This document shows, piece by piece, positions 10,191 to 20,610 of a stretch of 64,000 bases of DNA. The notes below the pieces were generated by a model that was given only the letters and a program-made list of their open reading frames with translations, was not told the origin of the DNA and searched no databases. Each line of letters opens with the position of its first letter. Positions within the stretch are counted from its first letter, which is position 1. The DNA lies in NCBI RefSeq assembly GCF_019059575.1, contig NW_024881612.1, positions 992,001 through 1,056,000 of the forward strand. The letters run 5' to 3'. The position numbers and the translations under genes were made by a program. The DNA is from Amphibalanus amphitrite. Its lineage: Eukaryota; Arthropoda; Thecostraca; Balanomorpha; Balanidae.

Positions 10191-10912
10191 CACTGAATCG
10201 GAAAAATGCACCTGCGACCCCTCTGTGTAACCCTGAGGTCATCTCAGGTCATGAACGGTCACCAGCAGTTTTTTTTTGCTATAACTTTTGATAAAGACGT
10301 GCTAGAGCAATGGAAACACGTTAAATGTATTCAGCTCGACGATACGGATCGACTGATATGCAACATGACCCTTTTCGGTCAGGTCATGACCTTGACCAGA
10401 GGTCAAATTTTCAAAATGACCTTTCAAGGTCAACAAATAGCTCCTCCGACGCGTCTCGACGAGAGGAACACGACGCTGCCAAAAGTAATGTCGTGGCACT
10501 ATTGAGTCAAAAGTTAAAACAGTTTTCGTGAAAACTGCTATTTTAGTTTTTGCCCTCTGGAGGCTAAACCTTGACCTGAGGTCAAATCTGAGAGCAATAT
10601 TCAGAAAGGTATGTAAAAGGGCTATCGAATGCGCTTTTCCGTGGCGCTGTAGCTCTATCGGTTTCCGAGTTAGCGTTGGCATTTTCCAAGATTGTTGAAA
10701 TGGACTACATTTGACCTTTGTTGACCTCTGGCGACCTGACCTTTGACCTGACCAAAAAATGAGCGAAGTGTTTCCATCATCATTTTTGACGCTCTTTCGA
10801 ATGTCGCTTACCACGTGTCGGCCAGGAGCCGAGTTAGACGGGGGGGGGGTGTTCAGACCCTCCCCCCGGCCCGGCGCGTAAGTCGCGGAGCACCGGCCCG
10901 GCGCGGGTTAAG
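10191..10912. repeat. AGGTCA-rich repeat family, copy 2
   Basis: AGGTCA/TGACCT hexamers are frequent here, for example at 10375-10435 and 10705-10755. The 3' part (about 10705-10912) aligns in order with copy 3: TTGTTGACCT, GACGCTCTTT, GCCGAGTTA and a terminal GCGCGGGTTAAG. Confidence 0.75.
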
Positions 10913-11821
10913 ACCGTGCAAAGTCTAATTTATGTCGGTCAGTGACCTGGCCTGACATGAAAACATCTTTGTGCCGAAGGAACCACCCAATACCAACCCA
11001 AATAAGCTGAAACCAAGGTCGGGAGTGTCAACCTTAAGCTTTCCATCGGCCTCACGTTCAAAGAAATCTAGACAAAGGCCATACGGGGGGGGGAGGGGGG
11101 TAGGACGGTACCCGTCCGCTCTCTCGGGCCAGCGTCAATTCCCTTTTTTAAGTCCTGGAATAATTACCTACGAATATTATATCACAGGTTATGCAGACAA
11201 TACATCCGTTCCGTCATACGCACAAGCAACAATCCAGTTCTGTGTTCCCCTCCACTCCACACAAATCAGCCAAGCTATAGGTCAGTCGGGCTGGCGTTAT
11301 CCTCCCCCGCCTTCCTGTTTCACAGCGCTAAAACCCAGAGCCGAGACTTCCCGAGCGCGACCTCTGACCCCACGCGGTCCGGAGGGTCAGCCGGTGCCTG
11401 AGGGCGCGGCGCGCGCCGGCCACCCGGATAGCCTCTGCTGAGTCTCCCTTCCATGCTCCGTTTACTACACGCTCGATTCATTCATGATTCTGTGTTTCCG
11501 CGTCCCTCTCGTTCGATGGCTCCACTGCTCTCATAGGCGGTCCCAGGAAGACTGCGGCCAGAATACCCCAAACGCCAAAAAATGAGGTTTTTGTTTAATA
11601 TCTCGGAAAGTATTCGGCATACAAAGATGCAATCTCACAGTTCGTGACAAATATGCATACATACGAATCGGGTTAATGCTTACGCCTTTGGATTTCATAT
11701 AAGACCAGATATAACCTAAAAAGCAAGACCAACCACTGTTTCATTGGAGAGCCGTACATCATGCACATCTAAAAAAAACATGCCAAACACTCAGGAAAGT
11801 GGTGGGGCTTCACAAGAATAC
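10913..11821. other. No gene recognised
   Basis: This stretch has a G-run at 11086-11100 and a GC-rich segment to 11440, then AT-richer sequence. The open frame at 10971-11441 has no recognisable domain and is compositionally biased, so it is not called. Confidence 0.4.
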
Positions 11822-11889
11822 GAGGTGCCCTGTGTTCTTTGTCGTTAGATGTAGCTGAACACGCGGTTCCAGACTGCTCACACTGCCCA
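11822..11889 (-). pseudogene. Small C2H2 zinc-finger gene fragment
   Basis: About 68 bp match the region of the zinc-finger genes between fingers 4 and 5 (compare 13345-13415), with several differences. It is an isolated remnant. Confidence 0.65.
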
Positions 11890-12119
11890 TTTGTCGAAAA
11901 TTATCGAAGTTTGACCTAGAAAGTGACAAATTTCACCTTTGTTGACCTTTAGCGACCTTACCTTTTATCTGACATAAAAAGTGACAAGAGTATTTTTCTC
12001 ATTATTTGGACGCTCTTTGGAACACCGCCTACGGCGTGCCGATACATGGCCCAGAGGCCGAGTTATAGGGCCCCCATCAGAGCCTGGAAATACAGGACCG
12101 CCAGCGGGACGCGGGTTAA
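11890..12119. repeat. AGGTCA-rich repeat family, copy 3 (3' part)
   Basis: This copy aligns with the end of copy 2: TTTGTTGACCTTTAGCGACC, then GACGCTCTTTGGA, GGCCGAGTTATAG and the terminal ACGCGGGTTAAG at 12108-12119. It abuts the start of zinc-finger duplication copy A. Confidence 0.7.
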
Positions 12120-12148
12120 GCATGATTTTCATTTAGTATACACGACCA

Positions 12149-13855
12149 TTAGGTCGTTTCCCCGTGTGAATCAGCAGCTGGCTTTTGAGTTGTGATGAAA
12201 CCGAAAATCGTACAGTGCAGATGGAGCAGCCCTACGGCCGCTCTCATGTGTGGGTTCGTATGTTTCCCTTGAGACCTTACCGAAAAGCAAACCGCGTCTG
12301 TTTGACGGAGCAGCAGTAGGGTCGCTATTCTGTGTGGTGTCATTTGTTTGGTGACATCTGACCCAACAGAAAAAACGCGCCGGGTAGATGAGGGACTGCT
12401 GTGCGGGCGCTCCCCGCGTGCGTGCGTACGCATGTGTGCAGTGAGGCTTGACCGATTAGTGAACCGGGCTGGGCAAATAGAGCAGCCATACGGCTTCTCC
12501 CCTGTATGGATACGCATGTGATTGATGAGGGCTGACCGATGAGCAAATCGTGCCTGGCAAATGGAGCAGCCAAAAGGCTTCTCCCCTGTGTGGGTCCGCA
12601 TGTGCCTGGTGAGGGTTGAACGCTGGGCGAACCGTGCCGGGCAAATAGAGCAGCCAAACGGTTTCTCTCCTGAGTGGGTCCGCATGTGCTCGGTGACGCT
12701 TGACCGAAGAGCAAACCGTGCCGGGCAAACGGGGCAGCCATACGGCTTCTCCCCTGTGTGGGTCCGCATGTGTCTGACGAGATGTGACCGCTCAGCGAAC
12801 CGTGCCGGGCAAATGGAGCAGCTGTACGGCTTCTCTCCTGTGTGGGTCCTCATGTGGATGCTGAGAGCCGATCGCTGAGCAAAACGTGCCGGACAAATGG
12901 AGCAGCCAAAAGGCTTCTCCCCTGTGTGGGTCCGCATGTGTTCGGTGAGGATATGCCGCTGAGCGAACCGTGCCTTGCAAATGGAGCAGTCAAAAGGCTT
13001 CTCCCCTGTATGGGTTCGCATGTGACTGATGAGAGTTGAACGAAGAGCGAACCGTGCCTTGCAAATGGAGCAGTCAAAAGGCTTCTCCCCTGTGTGGGTC
13101 CGCATGTGTATGGTGAGCGTTGACTGATAAGCGAATCTTGCCTGGCAAATGGAGCAGCCAAACGACTTCTCCTTTGTAAGGGTCTGCACGTGTCTGACGA
13201 GATGTGACCGCTCAGCGAACCGTGCCGGGCAAATGGAGCAGCTGTACGGCTTCTCCCCGGTATGGGTTCGTATGTGTACAGTGAGATCTGCGCGTGTAAC
13301 AAATCTGGCTCGACATTCATGACACTGATGCGGCTTCACACGGACACCGTGTGTCTTGTGTTCTTTGCCGTTAGTTGTAGCTAAACACGCGGCACCAGAC
13401 TGCTCACACTGCCGGACCTTTTCGCCAGCGTGGACACGTCTGTGCATCGCCAGATCACCAGAACGTGTGAACGCCTTCCCACAGATATCACACTTGCACG
13501 GACTCTGACCGGTGTGCACACGACGGTGAGCGGTCAGACCGACTTGTTGAGCAAACGTTTTGCCGCACACTTCACAGCGGTACGGCCGTTCTTTCGCGTG
13601 AGTCCTTCGGTGCCGCGTCATGCTGCCGGAGTGGTCGGTGACGTAAGAACACCACTTGCACTTGTATCTGCCGTTCACGCTTTGGCCGTGTCGTCTCTTC
13701 AAGTGTCTGTCCAGACAATGTTGTCCCAAACAGCTGAAGTCGCAGTGGGGACACTGAAGAGTGCCACCAAAACCTGGAGAACACATTTGCATATATTGAT
13801 TGACGCTACAAACGTTAGCGATCAGCAAACAAGTGCATAGACATGTGAGTGACAT
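12149..13855 (-). CDS. C2H2 zinc-finger protein, 15-finger array (copy A)
   Basis: The frame encodes about 568 residues with some 15 C2H2 fingers. The first four differ (CPHCDFSC, CKWCSY, CEVCGKTF, CDICGKAF); after a linker (CEQSGAACLATTN) come CHECRARF and ten CS(I/V)C.ARF fingers joined by TGEKP linkers, so sequence-specific nuclear DNA binding is expected. The sixth finger ends QTL instead of a His and is probably dead. The C-terminal 80 residues are a degraded finger tail ending FITTQK. The first ATG is at 13855, but on the coding strand TGTTCTCCAG just upstream of GFGGTLQCPHC could be a splice acceptor, so residues 1-27 may be intron. A 33-bp minisatellite lies about 190 bp upstream of the ATG. 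No KRAB, SCAN or ZAD domain is visible. Confidence 0.85.
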   Translation of the reverse strand: MSLTCLCTCLLIANVCSVNQYMQMCSPGFGGTLQCPHCDFSCLGQHCLDRHLKRRHGQSVNGRYKCKWCSYVTDHSGSMTRHRRTHAKERPYRCEVCGKTFAQQVGLTAHRRVHTGQSPCKCDICGKAFTRSGDLAMHRRVHAGEKVRQCEQSGAACLATTNGKEHKTHGVRVKPHQCHECRARFVTRADLTVHIRTHTGEKPYSCSICPARFAERSHLVRHVQTLTKEKSFGCSICQARFAYQSTLTIHMRTHTGEKPFDCSICKARFALRSTLISHMRTHTGEKPFDCSICKARFAQRHILTEHMRTHTGEKPFGCSICPARFAQRSALSIHMRTHTGEKPYSCSICPARFAERSHLVRHMRTHTGEKPYGCPVCPARFALRSSVTEHMRTHSGEKPFGCSICPARFAQRSTLTRHMRTHTGEKPFGCSICQARFAHRSALINHMRIHTGEKPYGCSICPARFTNRSSLTAHMRTHARGERPHSSPSSTRRVFSVGSDVTKQMTPHRIATLLLLRQTDAVCFSVRSQGKHTNPHMRAAVGLLHLHCTIFGFITTQKPAADSHGETT

Positions 13856-14039
13856 CAATGATCACAACCCAATTGATCTTGCAACGAATTGCAGATCACA
13901 GGAGCCCTGGTTATACAAGACATTAAGTTGAAACTTTATGTTGGATCTTTTAACACGATCAATCTGGCGACAAGGACAAGGGCGTAATGTCTATGATCTG
14001 GTGTGTGGCCTGTGTGGGATATCACAATGCTTAACCGCC

Positions 14040-14178
14040 GTGGAGCCGAGGGTCGTGGAGACACCGTGGACGGTGGAGCCGAGGTTGGTGGAGACACCGT
14101 GGCCGCGGTGGAGCCGAGGGTGGTGGAGACACCGTGGCCGGTGGAGCCGAGGGTGGTGGAGACACCGTGGACGGCGGG
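14040..14178. repeat. 33-bp minisatellite, copy A (about 4 units)
   Basis: Units of the form GTGGAGCCGAGGGTGGTGGA plus GACACCGTGGCCG repeat about four times. The array starts about 185 bp upstream of the zinc-finger ATG. It is much shorter than in copies B and C. Confidence 0.92.
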
Positions 14179-14815
14179 GATGACTGATGAGGTCTGCCGA
14201 AAACATGTGTCCCAGAAACTGACCGTGGAGACGCCTCTGAACACTATACAAACTCATCATTTTGACCCAATACCCTCAATGACTGACAACGAAAACGTCG
14301 ACAATTTCAATGCCGTCAGCTCATGCCATTTTTCGCACAGAGAAGAAAAACTGGCCGGTGGGGGCAAATCAGCCCCCCCCCCTCAAATATGTTATATAGT
14401 AACAAAATGTTCCGGCTACATTCTTGGTCCCAGGCATAGACCCGGGAACAGGGGGGGGGGGGGCAGCGGGGGCGCTTGCCCCCAACTTGGGAGCCGAGGG
14501 GGCGGCACCCCCTCAACATTGAGGCAGCGAGAAAAGATATTTCCTCCCTTTTCCGGACTTCTTTCCTTCTTTTTTCCTTTATACATCTACACATCAACAC
14601 ACGACATTTTCCTTGCCATCTGAATGGTTTCTGCTGATACAGTATCGATTTGACAACATCTGCTATTGTCATCCCGCTTTGATTTGGGCCTGACCTTGGC
14701 CTAAGTTTGGCAGGCCAGATTTTATACTGCACCAGCTTGAGTCAACTTTGAGAAATACATAACGTACAACGGTGCAGTAAAATCGTTGCTATAGGTATAA
14801 CACAGTTTACCCGCT
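14179..14815. repeat. Shared spacer with poly-C and poly-G tracts
   Basis: This non-coding block matches 58742-59390 almost base for base and 29746-30056 in its first half. It holds a C-run at 14375-14384 and a G-run near 14451-14463, with symmetric GGGGGCGC/GCCCCC words that suggest a MITE end. No gene is supported. Confidence 0.8.
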
Positions 14816-15640
14816 CCGGGTGTGATGGAGGGGTGTGGGGCAATGAGTGCACTGACGTGGCGCCCTCGGAGGGCCGGTATGGGATTAAAGCTCAGTGACA
14901 CTAAGGGCTTGTGTGGTGCCTTCGGTTATCGGTAGCACCCTCAGAATCACCGGCGTAGCCCTCAGAGCCGTCGGTAAGGGACCTTTAGAGGCACCGGTGT
15001 GGGGCCCCCATGCAGGTGCCGGTGTGGGCGCTCAGAGGTGCTAGTGTGATTCTCTCAGAGGCGCCGATGAGGGTCCTTACAGGCGTAGCTTTGGGCCCTC
15101 ATAGACGCTGGTGTGGAGCCGTTACAGACGGGTGTTGGGCCTTTAGAGCTGCTGACGCGAACTCTCTACAAGCCGGCAGGGGATCTCAGTGGCCGGCAAG
15201 GGGTCGTTAGGCCGGCAGAAGAAGTCCTGTCGGGTCCTTAGAGACCGGCATGGTACTGTCAGACGCCGGTGGGGCCCTCAGAGTCACCGGTGTGGGGCCC
15301 TCAAAAGTCACCAGTGGGTGACCTTCAGATGCGCAGGTGTTGGTTGGGTCCTCAGAACCGCCGATATAGGGCTTTAATAGGTACTGGTGTAGGCACTCAG
15401 AGTTGGGGGTGTAACCCTCAGAGACACCGGTGTGGGCCCTCATAGGCGCCGACGAGGGCCCCATAGTTGCCGTTATGGGGCCCTCAGAAAAATAAGTGTG
15501 GGACCATCACAGGCGGGAAATGCCCCTAGAACTGGCCCCTCATAGGCCGGTAAGACCTCTCAGAGGCCAGTAACGGGCCTTTGGAGACAATCGAGGTGCC
15601 CTTAAAGGCCGCAAGAGGCCCTCAGAAGCCGGCGTGGGTC
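14816..15640. repeat. GCCCTCAGA-type satellite, copy A
   Basis: Irregular units with GCCCTCAGAG and CGGTGTGGG words, nearly identical to 63000-63700. Copy C carries a 3.5-kb insertion at the equivalent of position 14915. Confidence 0.88.
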
Positions 15641-15924
15641 CCTCATGGAGATCTTAGTTTGGCTATTTAGGGCCCATGAGGTGCTCTAACGAGCCCCATG
15701 GGGCCCTTCTGAGTAGAAATATGGCCATCGTTAACCCTCAGCGGTCAAATGGCGCCGCAGGGCCCCTCGGTCCCGAGGATCCCTTTTATCCCGATTGGGG
15801 GGGGGGGGGGTACGTGTCCCCTTAGACCCCTAGCTACGTCACTGTTTCAATGCATCATGTCAGGCATTTTAGGCTCGCCCCCCCCCCCCCCAACTGGAAA
15901 ATCGTTCCCGGGCCCCTGGTCCCA

Positions 15925-17190
15925 GGCTTGGCACATCACTCTAAACCCGGCCAAATGCTCTCACTTAGGGGAGAGTGGGGCAAAGCGGCCACCCTAACGC
16001 TTCTCACGCTGCCAACGCTTGATTTTTAAACTTGGAAAGATCCTTTCTATACCAATGTGATCCCTATTAAGTTGCCTTTTATTTCAACTGCGTTTTATTT
16101 CCAAAGGCGTTCGCATATGGAAGATATTGACAAAACTTTAAACCTATGCATATTGGCCATTTTGCCCCATACCCTGGGGCAAAGCGGCCACCGGCGTCTT
16201 CTCAAGTCCCGATATGAAGAACAAAATATTTGCCTCATGTACGACTAGGGTATTTAATGGTGACAAGGTTTAAGCGAGGATGGATGTTAACTTTATCATC
16301 TTCCACCTGTAGGTAAAGAAAGAAAGGATTTTCATGAAAAACATTTAATTGCATTATTTGGTAACTCATGCAACTGAAAAGTGCCCAAGATGAATGCATG
16401 AGGACACATTTGAATATAAATAATGTTGTTTATCCAGATGGAAACAACTTATGGCAAATTGGAGGGTGGCCACTTTGCCCCGGCCACTTTGCCCCGCGCA
16501 TACCGTCCGAGATAAAAATATTCCAGCTTAGCTATTAGTGGAGTAAAAAACATTAAAATTGGTAGAATACATATACGATAACCATGCAATGCATGGACCA
16601 GAGCTCTTATAAAAATTCCAAACGGTTATGGAATAACATAACATTTAAAAATTGTAAACATAGTTGGTAACCTGGCAAGAAAGGCTTTTCTGTGTTTCAC
16701 AGAACAATGGTGATGGGCCTGAAACTCCGGTCTGGCTCATTCGAACGACCGTGAAGAGAAGTATAATTGGAAACCATAAATTGGAACTGACGCCAGCTAT
16801 GAAGGGCTAAAACGATGGGTGGCCGCTTTGCCCCGGGTGGCCGCTTTGCCCCACTCTCCCCTACGTGTGTCACTGAAAGCAAAACTACTTCCGGTCCGCT
16901 TCAGCATTGGCGGAACCGTGCTCTCTTTTGTCACTAGCGTGAAAGACCTAGGCGTCATCATTGACGGCAAACTGAACTTTTCCGATTACATTGATTCAGT
17001 TGTAATCGGGCGTCAGCTCTCCTTATAAGGAGTCTGCAGGGCGTACGATGCGGCTGTTGTAATAGGAGTTATCGCAGCGTATTGTGCTAATGTCCGATCG
17101 GTCCTAGAGTACGGAAGTGTGATTTGGGCCGGAGCAGCACGCTCGCATCTAGAAAGACTAGAGTGCATTCAACAAATGAGAAAATGAAAT
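15925..17190 (+). pseudogene. LINE reverse-transcriptase fragment, split by a MITE
   Basis: The plus strand before and after the MITE encodes HITLNPAKCSHL and RVSLKAKLLPVRFSIGGTVL followed by SVKDLGVIIDGKLNFSDYID. Further fragments to 17190 read SVLEYGSVIWAGAA and HLERLECIQQ. These are conserved blocks downstream of the catalytic motif in Jockey/CR1-type reverse transcriptases. A stop after DSVV and frame changes show it is dead, and only this C-terminal part is present. Excising the MITE and one TA restores the protein frame across the site. Confidence 0.82.
15968..16861. mobile_element. TA-flanked MITE with GGGGAGAGTGGGGCAAAG ends
   Basis: The element is 894 bp with terminal inverted repeats of about 27 bp that match perfectly and a TA duplication on each side (15966-15967, 16862-16863), as for Tc1/mariner-type elements. 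The subterminal motif GGGGCAAAGCGGCCACC is repeated internally near 16171-16196, 16461-16499 and 16818-16852. No transposase is present. It interrupts a LINE fragment. Confidence 0.92.
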
Positions 17191-17519
17191 GAACATAATG
17201 AAGTGCTCTAAGGAGGAACATGTTGAATGCAACTCAAAGAATAACTATTTAAATTTATTTACTGGTTTAATGATATTTTACCCCAAACTGGTTCAATAAT
17301 TATAAACCATATAATTTGTTGCCAGCATAGGCGGCGGAACGGGGAGGGCACCGAGGCACCGTGCCACCATTTCGGAAGACAATGAAGACCCTTTGATTTT
17401 GGCATTCTAACATTAGCCATATGGGCGTTGCATTGAAAAATGGGACCAAAAGTCAGCAGTGCCCCCCCCCCTTAATTGAAGGTGTTCCGCCGCTACTGGT
17501 TGCCATAGTAGCGCAGGTG
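17190..17519. other. No gene recognised
   Basis: AT-rich sequence with a C-run at 17461-17471. No repeat or coding signal could be assigned. Confidence 0.4.
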
Positions 17520-17960
17520 TCCGGACAAATTCCCGAAAGGCGATTTGCCGAATGTCATTTTGCCGAACGTCATTTTGCCGATGTGCTTTTTGCCGACGTG
17601 TCAAAATGTCAAAATGCCATTTCTCGACATGCCTTTTCTTCCGAAATGCCAATTTGCCGAAATGCTTATTAGCCGAAATGTAAATTTGCCGAAATGCGAT
17701 TTGCCCATTAGTCGAAATGTCAATTAGTTGAAATGTAAATTTGCCGAATTGGCAGCTTGCTGAAATGTCGATTAGTCGAAATGTAATAAGACTTTTTGCA
17801 CGTCGGCAAAAAGGCATGTCCGCAAATTTCATTTCGACTTTTAGCACTTCGCCTTTCTGACACGTCCGCAAAATGCATTCGACATATTGACATTCGGCGA
17901 ATAAGCATTCGGCAAAACGCAGTTCGGTAAATTGTTCTGTAACCGTAGCTTAGGTGTCGT
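17520..17960. repeat. TTGCCGAAATG-type short-motif cluster
   Basis: Variants of TTTGCCGAAATG and TTAGTCGAAATG repeat about every 15-20 bp in the first part, and the complementary orientation (CATTCGGC, CATTTCGAC) dominates after about 17800. The arrangement is an imperfect inverted array, typical of a foldback or MITE interior. The edges are approximate. Confidence 0.65.
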
Positions 17961-18789
17961 CCGAACTCCGAAGCTAATTTAGGGAAGTAGATGTAAGCGT
18001 CTGGTGACAAAATGTACCTGGGATAAAAATGGCATTCACACATTAAATACCATGTTGCAAGCCTCAAGATACACACGCTCCGTAATTGCGACACTTAGAG
18101 CAGTCAACACATTGTGAATGCAGTGTTTTAAACCTTTAACAATGCAATTTCCCACCAGCTCCCAGAGGCGGAGTTGGAGTAGGTCAGAAAATCGGAGGCA
18201 CACTCAAGAGACGGCGCCCAAATATCGTAACAACAACGACAACAACAAAAACTGATCCTGAACAACAATGTATTGCAGCAGCCAGCAAGTTGGGTACATA
18301 TAACTGAACTACAAGAAATCAGTAAAAAAAAAATGTTAACATTTAAGGCTCAAAAGATGCAAAGATGTATGCCGCTCCGCAGACATGTCCTGCTCCCTCG
18401 TGTGGGTCGTTGTTTGTAGTCCACATTGTCTCTGAGTCCACATGTGTCTGTTGATCAGCGATCGTGAAGTCAACTGTGCACGGCAGATTGAGCATGCGTA
18501 CGAGCACTACCTTGGTGTTTTCGAATGTGTCTTTTGAGAATGGAACGTACAGGTCACGGTTTTAGCGGTAGGTGAAGGGTTGTGAGTACTAAGTCCAGTG
18601 GAATGAGGGGGGGGGGGGGGGGAATGTCGCCTCCACCCTAAGATCTCAGCACCCACTGAAGCTAGAAAGACGACATTTGGAGGGTAGGAAGACGCCATGG
18701 GGAACTCTGTTGTGTGTGAGTTTCATGAACCTAGGTCATTATCTTCAAGGTAAGCTGAGGTCCAATGTGATCGAAATTGCCATATTAGC
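17961..18789. other. No gene recognised; G-run
   Basis: The stretch holds a G-run of about 16 bases at 18607-18622 and otherwise unassigned sequence. Short frames have no domain. Confidence 0.4.
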
Positions 18790-19070
18790 GACAGTTTTGC
18801 GTTTACACGCAGATAACCCAAAAAGTTACGAGCCAATTTTCTGATTTCTTTCACTTTATGAAAGAACAGACATTTCAGAGTATGTATGATAAGTTTCTAA
18901 TTAATTCAACAATCAGTATGACATTTAGAAGCCTGCAAAGAATATGTCACCCGCTGCGGCGGGATCGGCCGACGCAGGAAACGCGGCAATCACAATTTTG
19001 TGTTTACACGCTCATAACTCAAATTTTTATCAGTCGATTTCTAAAATTCTTTGACCATAAGATTGCTAGT
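18790..19070. repeat. Direct repeat of GCGTTTACACGC segment
   Basis: A roughly 60-bp segment around GCGTTTACACGCAGATAAC near 18799 recurs, diverged, about 200 bp later near 19000. Related sequence in reverse orientation lies at 60400-60590, including GGATCGGCCGACGC. It is a dispersed repeat. Confidence 0.55.
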
Positions 19071-19159
19071 ACAGTTCTAAGTCTTCACACAAGATTTGAC
19101 GCGAATCAAACGCATTCAGCGGTAAGGAGCACGATGTAAAGACGGAAGCGTCCAGACCT

Positions 19160-19337
19160 GCCACAGTGTACATTCCGGCGGCGCGTAATGAGCCTCCCAG
19201 ACAGAAAATAGTTCCTGCGCCACTGTGAGCAGGGTTATTTGTAATGGACGACCTAGCGGCCGCTCCCCCTTGTGAGTCGACAGGTGAGTTTAAAGATGTG
19301 ATGAAACTGAAAATCGAGCGGGGCATATGAAACAGCC
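19160..19337 (-). pseudogene. 3' end of zinc-finger copy B, cut off by LINE insertion
   Basis: The minus strand encodes the FSFITS-type tail seen at the end of the other zinc-finger copies (compare FCFITS at 9299). Its continuation lies 8 kb away at 27427, beyond the LINE. The last 17 bases (19321-19337) are the LINE target duplication. Confidence 0.82.
19321..19337. repeat. LINE target-site duplication, 3' side
   Basis: The 17-bp sequence GGGCATATGAAACAGCC matches 27410-27426 exactly. Confidence 0.95.
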
Positions 19338-19578
19338 TTGTTTGTTTGTTTATTGGGGCTTAAGGGCGCGCCGACTACAAGGTCATTTTGCGCCCATAAC
19401 TATATACAAGTAAAGCAAGTGTGTCACAAGAAAACCGACGTAATAAAAGGCTTAAAAAAGCCTAAAAGCTGGTTAAAAAGAGCAAAGAAGGGTAAAATAC
19501 TCCAAGCGTATCGTAAAAGACAGCTGACTAGGCGTAAGGACTAGATTAGAATAGACGTATGGACTAGTTGGTTTGGTA

Positions 19579-20610
19579 TCAGATCGAGTAGATTACTTGC
19601 AATTTGATTGAACGGATAAAGGAAAAGATGTTGCCAGATAAAACCCAGGGTGACTCGTCACCCAGCAAGTGGCGGACGGTGATATCCGGAGCGATGCGGC
19701 CCAGGTAGCGAGTCCGGTCCGGTTCCAAGCGTCGACAAGATAAAAGCACGTGGGCGACGGTGAGAGGCACGGCGCACCCGCCGCAAACGGGCTGCTCATC
19801 TCCGCGGAGAAGGTGGCCATGCGTCGCATACGTATGACCGATGCGGAGCCTGCATAAAATCACTTCGTTTGACCTGTTGTCTTGCGAGCAAGACCTCCAA
19901 TGCTCCAGAGTCGGCTTCACCTCTCGGAGCTTCCTGCCTCCACGCAGGCGCCACTCTGCCTGCCACTCCGTTAGAATAAAAGATCGTACAGCAGGGTAAA
20001 AATCACGCGCCGGCAATGGCAACCGACGAGTGCAGGGTGCTGCAGCAGCACGCCTTGCAGCCGCGTCTGCCAGCTCATTGCCATGAACGCCAACGTGACT
20101 GGGAATCCAGCAGAACTGAACAGATTTACCCGATTGTTCTACTGACTGAAGCCGAGCTAAAATGTCTTGAACGATCGGGTCGGCTGGATTAAAACTCCGT
20201 AGGGCCAACAGGCTGCTTAGGGAGTCCGATAAAATCAAGTAAAAAGGTCCGTCCGATACCTCAATAAAACACAAAGCCTTCTCGATGGCAACAAGTTCCG
20301 ATGAAAACACCGAGGCGAAAGATGGCAACGAAAATGAACGGGTATCGTCGCCAGCGACGAAAGAACAGCCCGCTCCCTCAGGTGTTTTAGAGCCGTCTGT
20401 GAATACAGGAATAAAACCATCGTAAGAGGCAAGGTGTTCCAAGGCTCGGACTCGTGCCTCTGCAGGCAGCAACTTGCCCTTTGGAACTGCAGAAAGCGAA
20501 AGATCCACCTGTGGACTGACACTTTTCCACGGTGGAGGGGGCGCAGCCCAGGTACGACGAACGTTACGCAATGCTATGTCAGCTATTGAAAACAGTTCTT
20601 TCATGCGCAC
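19579..20610 (-). CDS. RNase H and C-terminal zinc motif of LINE ORF2
   Basis: This frame continues the LINE polyprotein one base out of phase with the reverse transcriptase frame. Homology starts upstream at about 20661 (RLRPSFGVRMKELF). RNase H catalytic residues are all visible: D in FTDGSK, E in SSELVAIEKAL, D in LILSDSLSS, and the final H and D in WIPSHVGVHGNELADAA. A Cys/His cluster (PVCGGCAVPLTVAHVLLSC) near the end is usual in I, R1 and Jockey ORF2 proteins. The domain would degrade RNA in RNA-DNA hybrids during target-primed copying. The shift falls at a run of six T (coding strand, 20657-20662), so it is probably an indel of this copy; ATG at 20604 overlaps the preceding TGA as ATGA. 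Confidence 0.88.
   Translation of the reverse strand: MRMKELFSIADIALRNVRRTWAAPPPPWKSVSPQVDLSLSAVPKGKLLPAEARVRALEHLASYDGFIPVFTDGSKTPEGAGCSFVAGDDTRSFSLPSFASVFSSELVAIEKALCFIEVSDGPFYLILSDSLSSLLALRSFNPADPIVQDILARLQSVEQSGKSVQFCWIPSHVGVHGNELADAAARRAAAAPCTRRLPLPARDFYPAVRSFILTEWQAEWRLRGGRKLREVKPTLEHWRSCSQDNRSNEVILCRLRIGHTYATHGHLLRGDEQPVCGGCAVPLTVAHVLLSCRRLEPDRTRYLGRIAPDITVRHLLGDESPWVLSGNIFSFIRSIKLQVIYSI

Larger units (their letters stand above)
12120..15967 (-). repeat. Segmental duplication copy A (zinc-finger gene, minisatellite, satellite)
   Basis: This block has the order zinc-finger gene, 33-bp minisatellite, poly-C/poly-G spacer and GCCCTCAGA satellite. Copy C at 56190-64000 has the same order, nearly identical from about 13300 onward. 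Copy B shares it up to 30056. It is the only copy with a long open zinc-finger frame. Confidence 0.9.

Noticed and set aside
12340-13320. Frames reading PFARHGSLSGQISS or LLHLPGTVRSA in and around the zinc-finger genes
   Set aside because: These are the out-of-phase translations of the repeated finger DNA, seen in all copies.
13430-13840. Plus-strand 136-residue frame opposite the zinc-finger N-terminus, conserved in all three copies
   Set aside because: Conservation is explained by the near-identical minus-strand coding sequence of the duplicates; there is no independent coding evidence.
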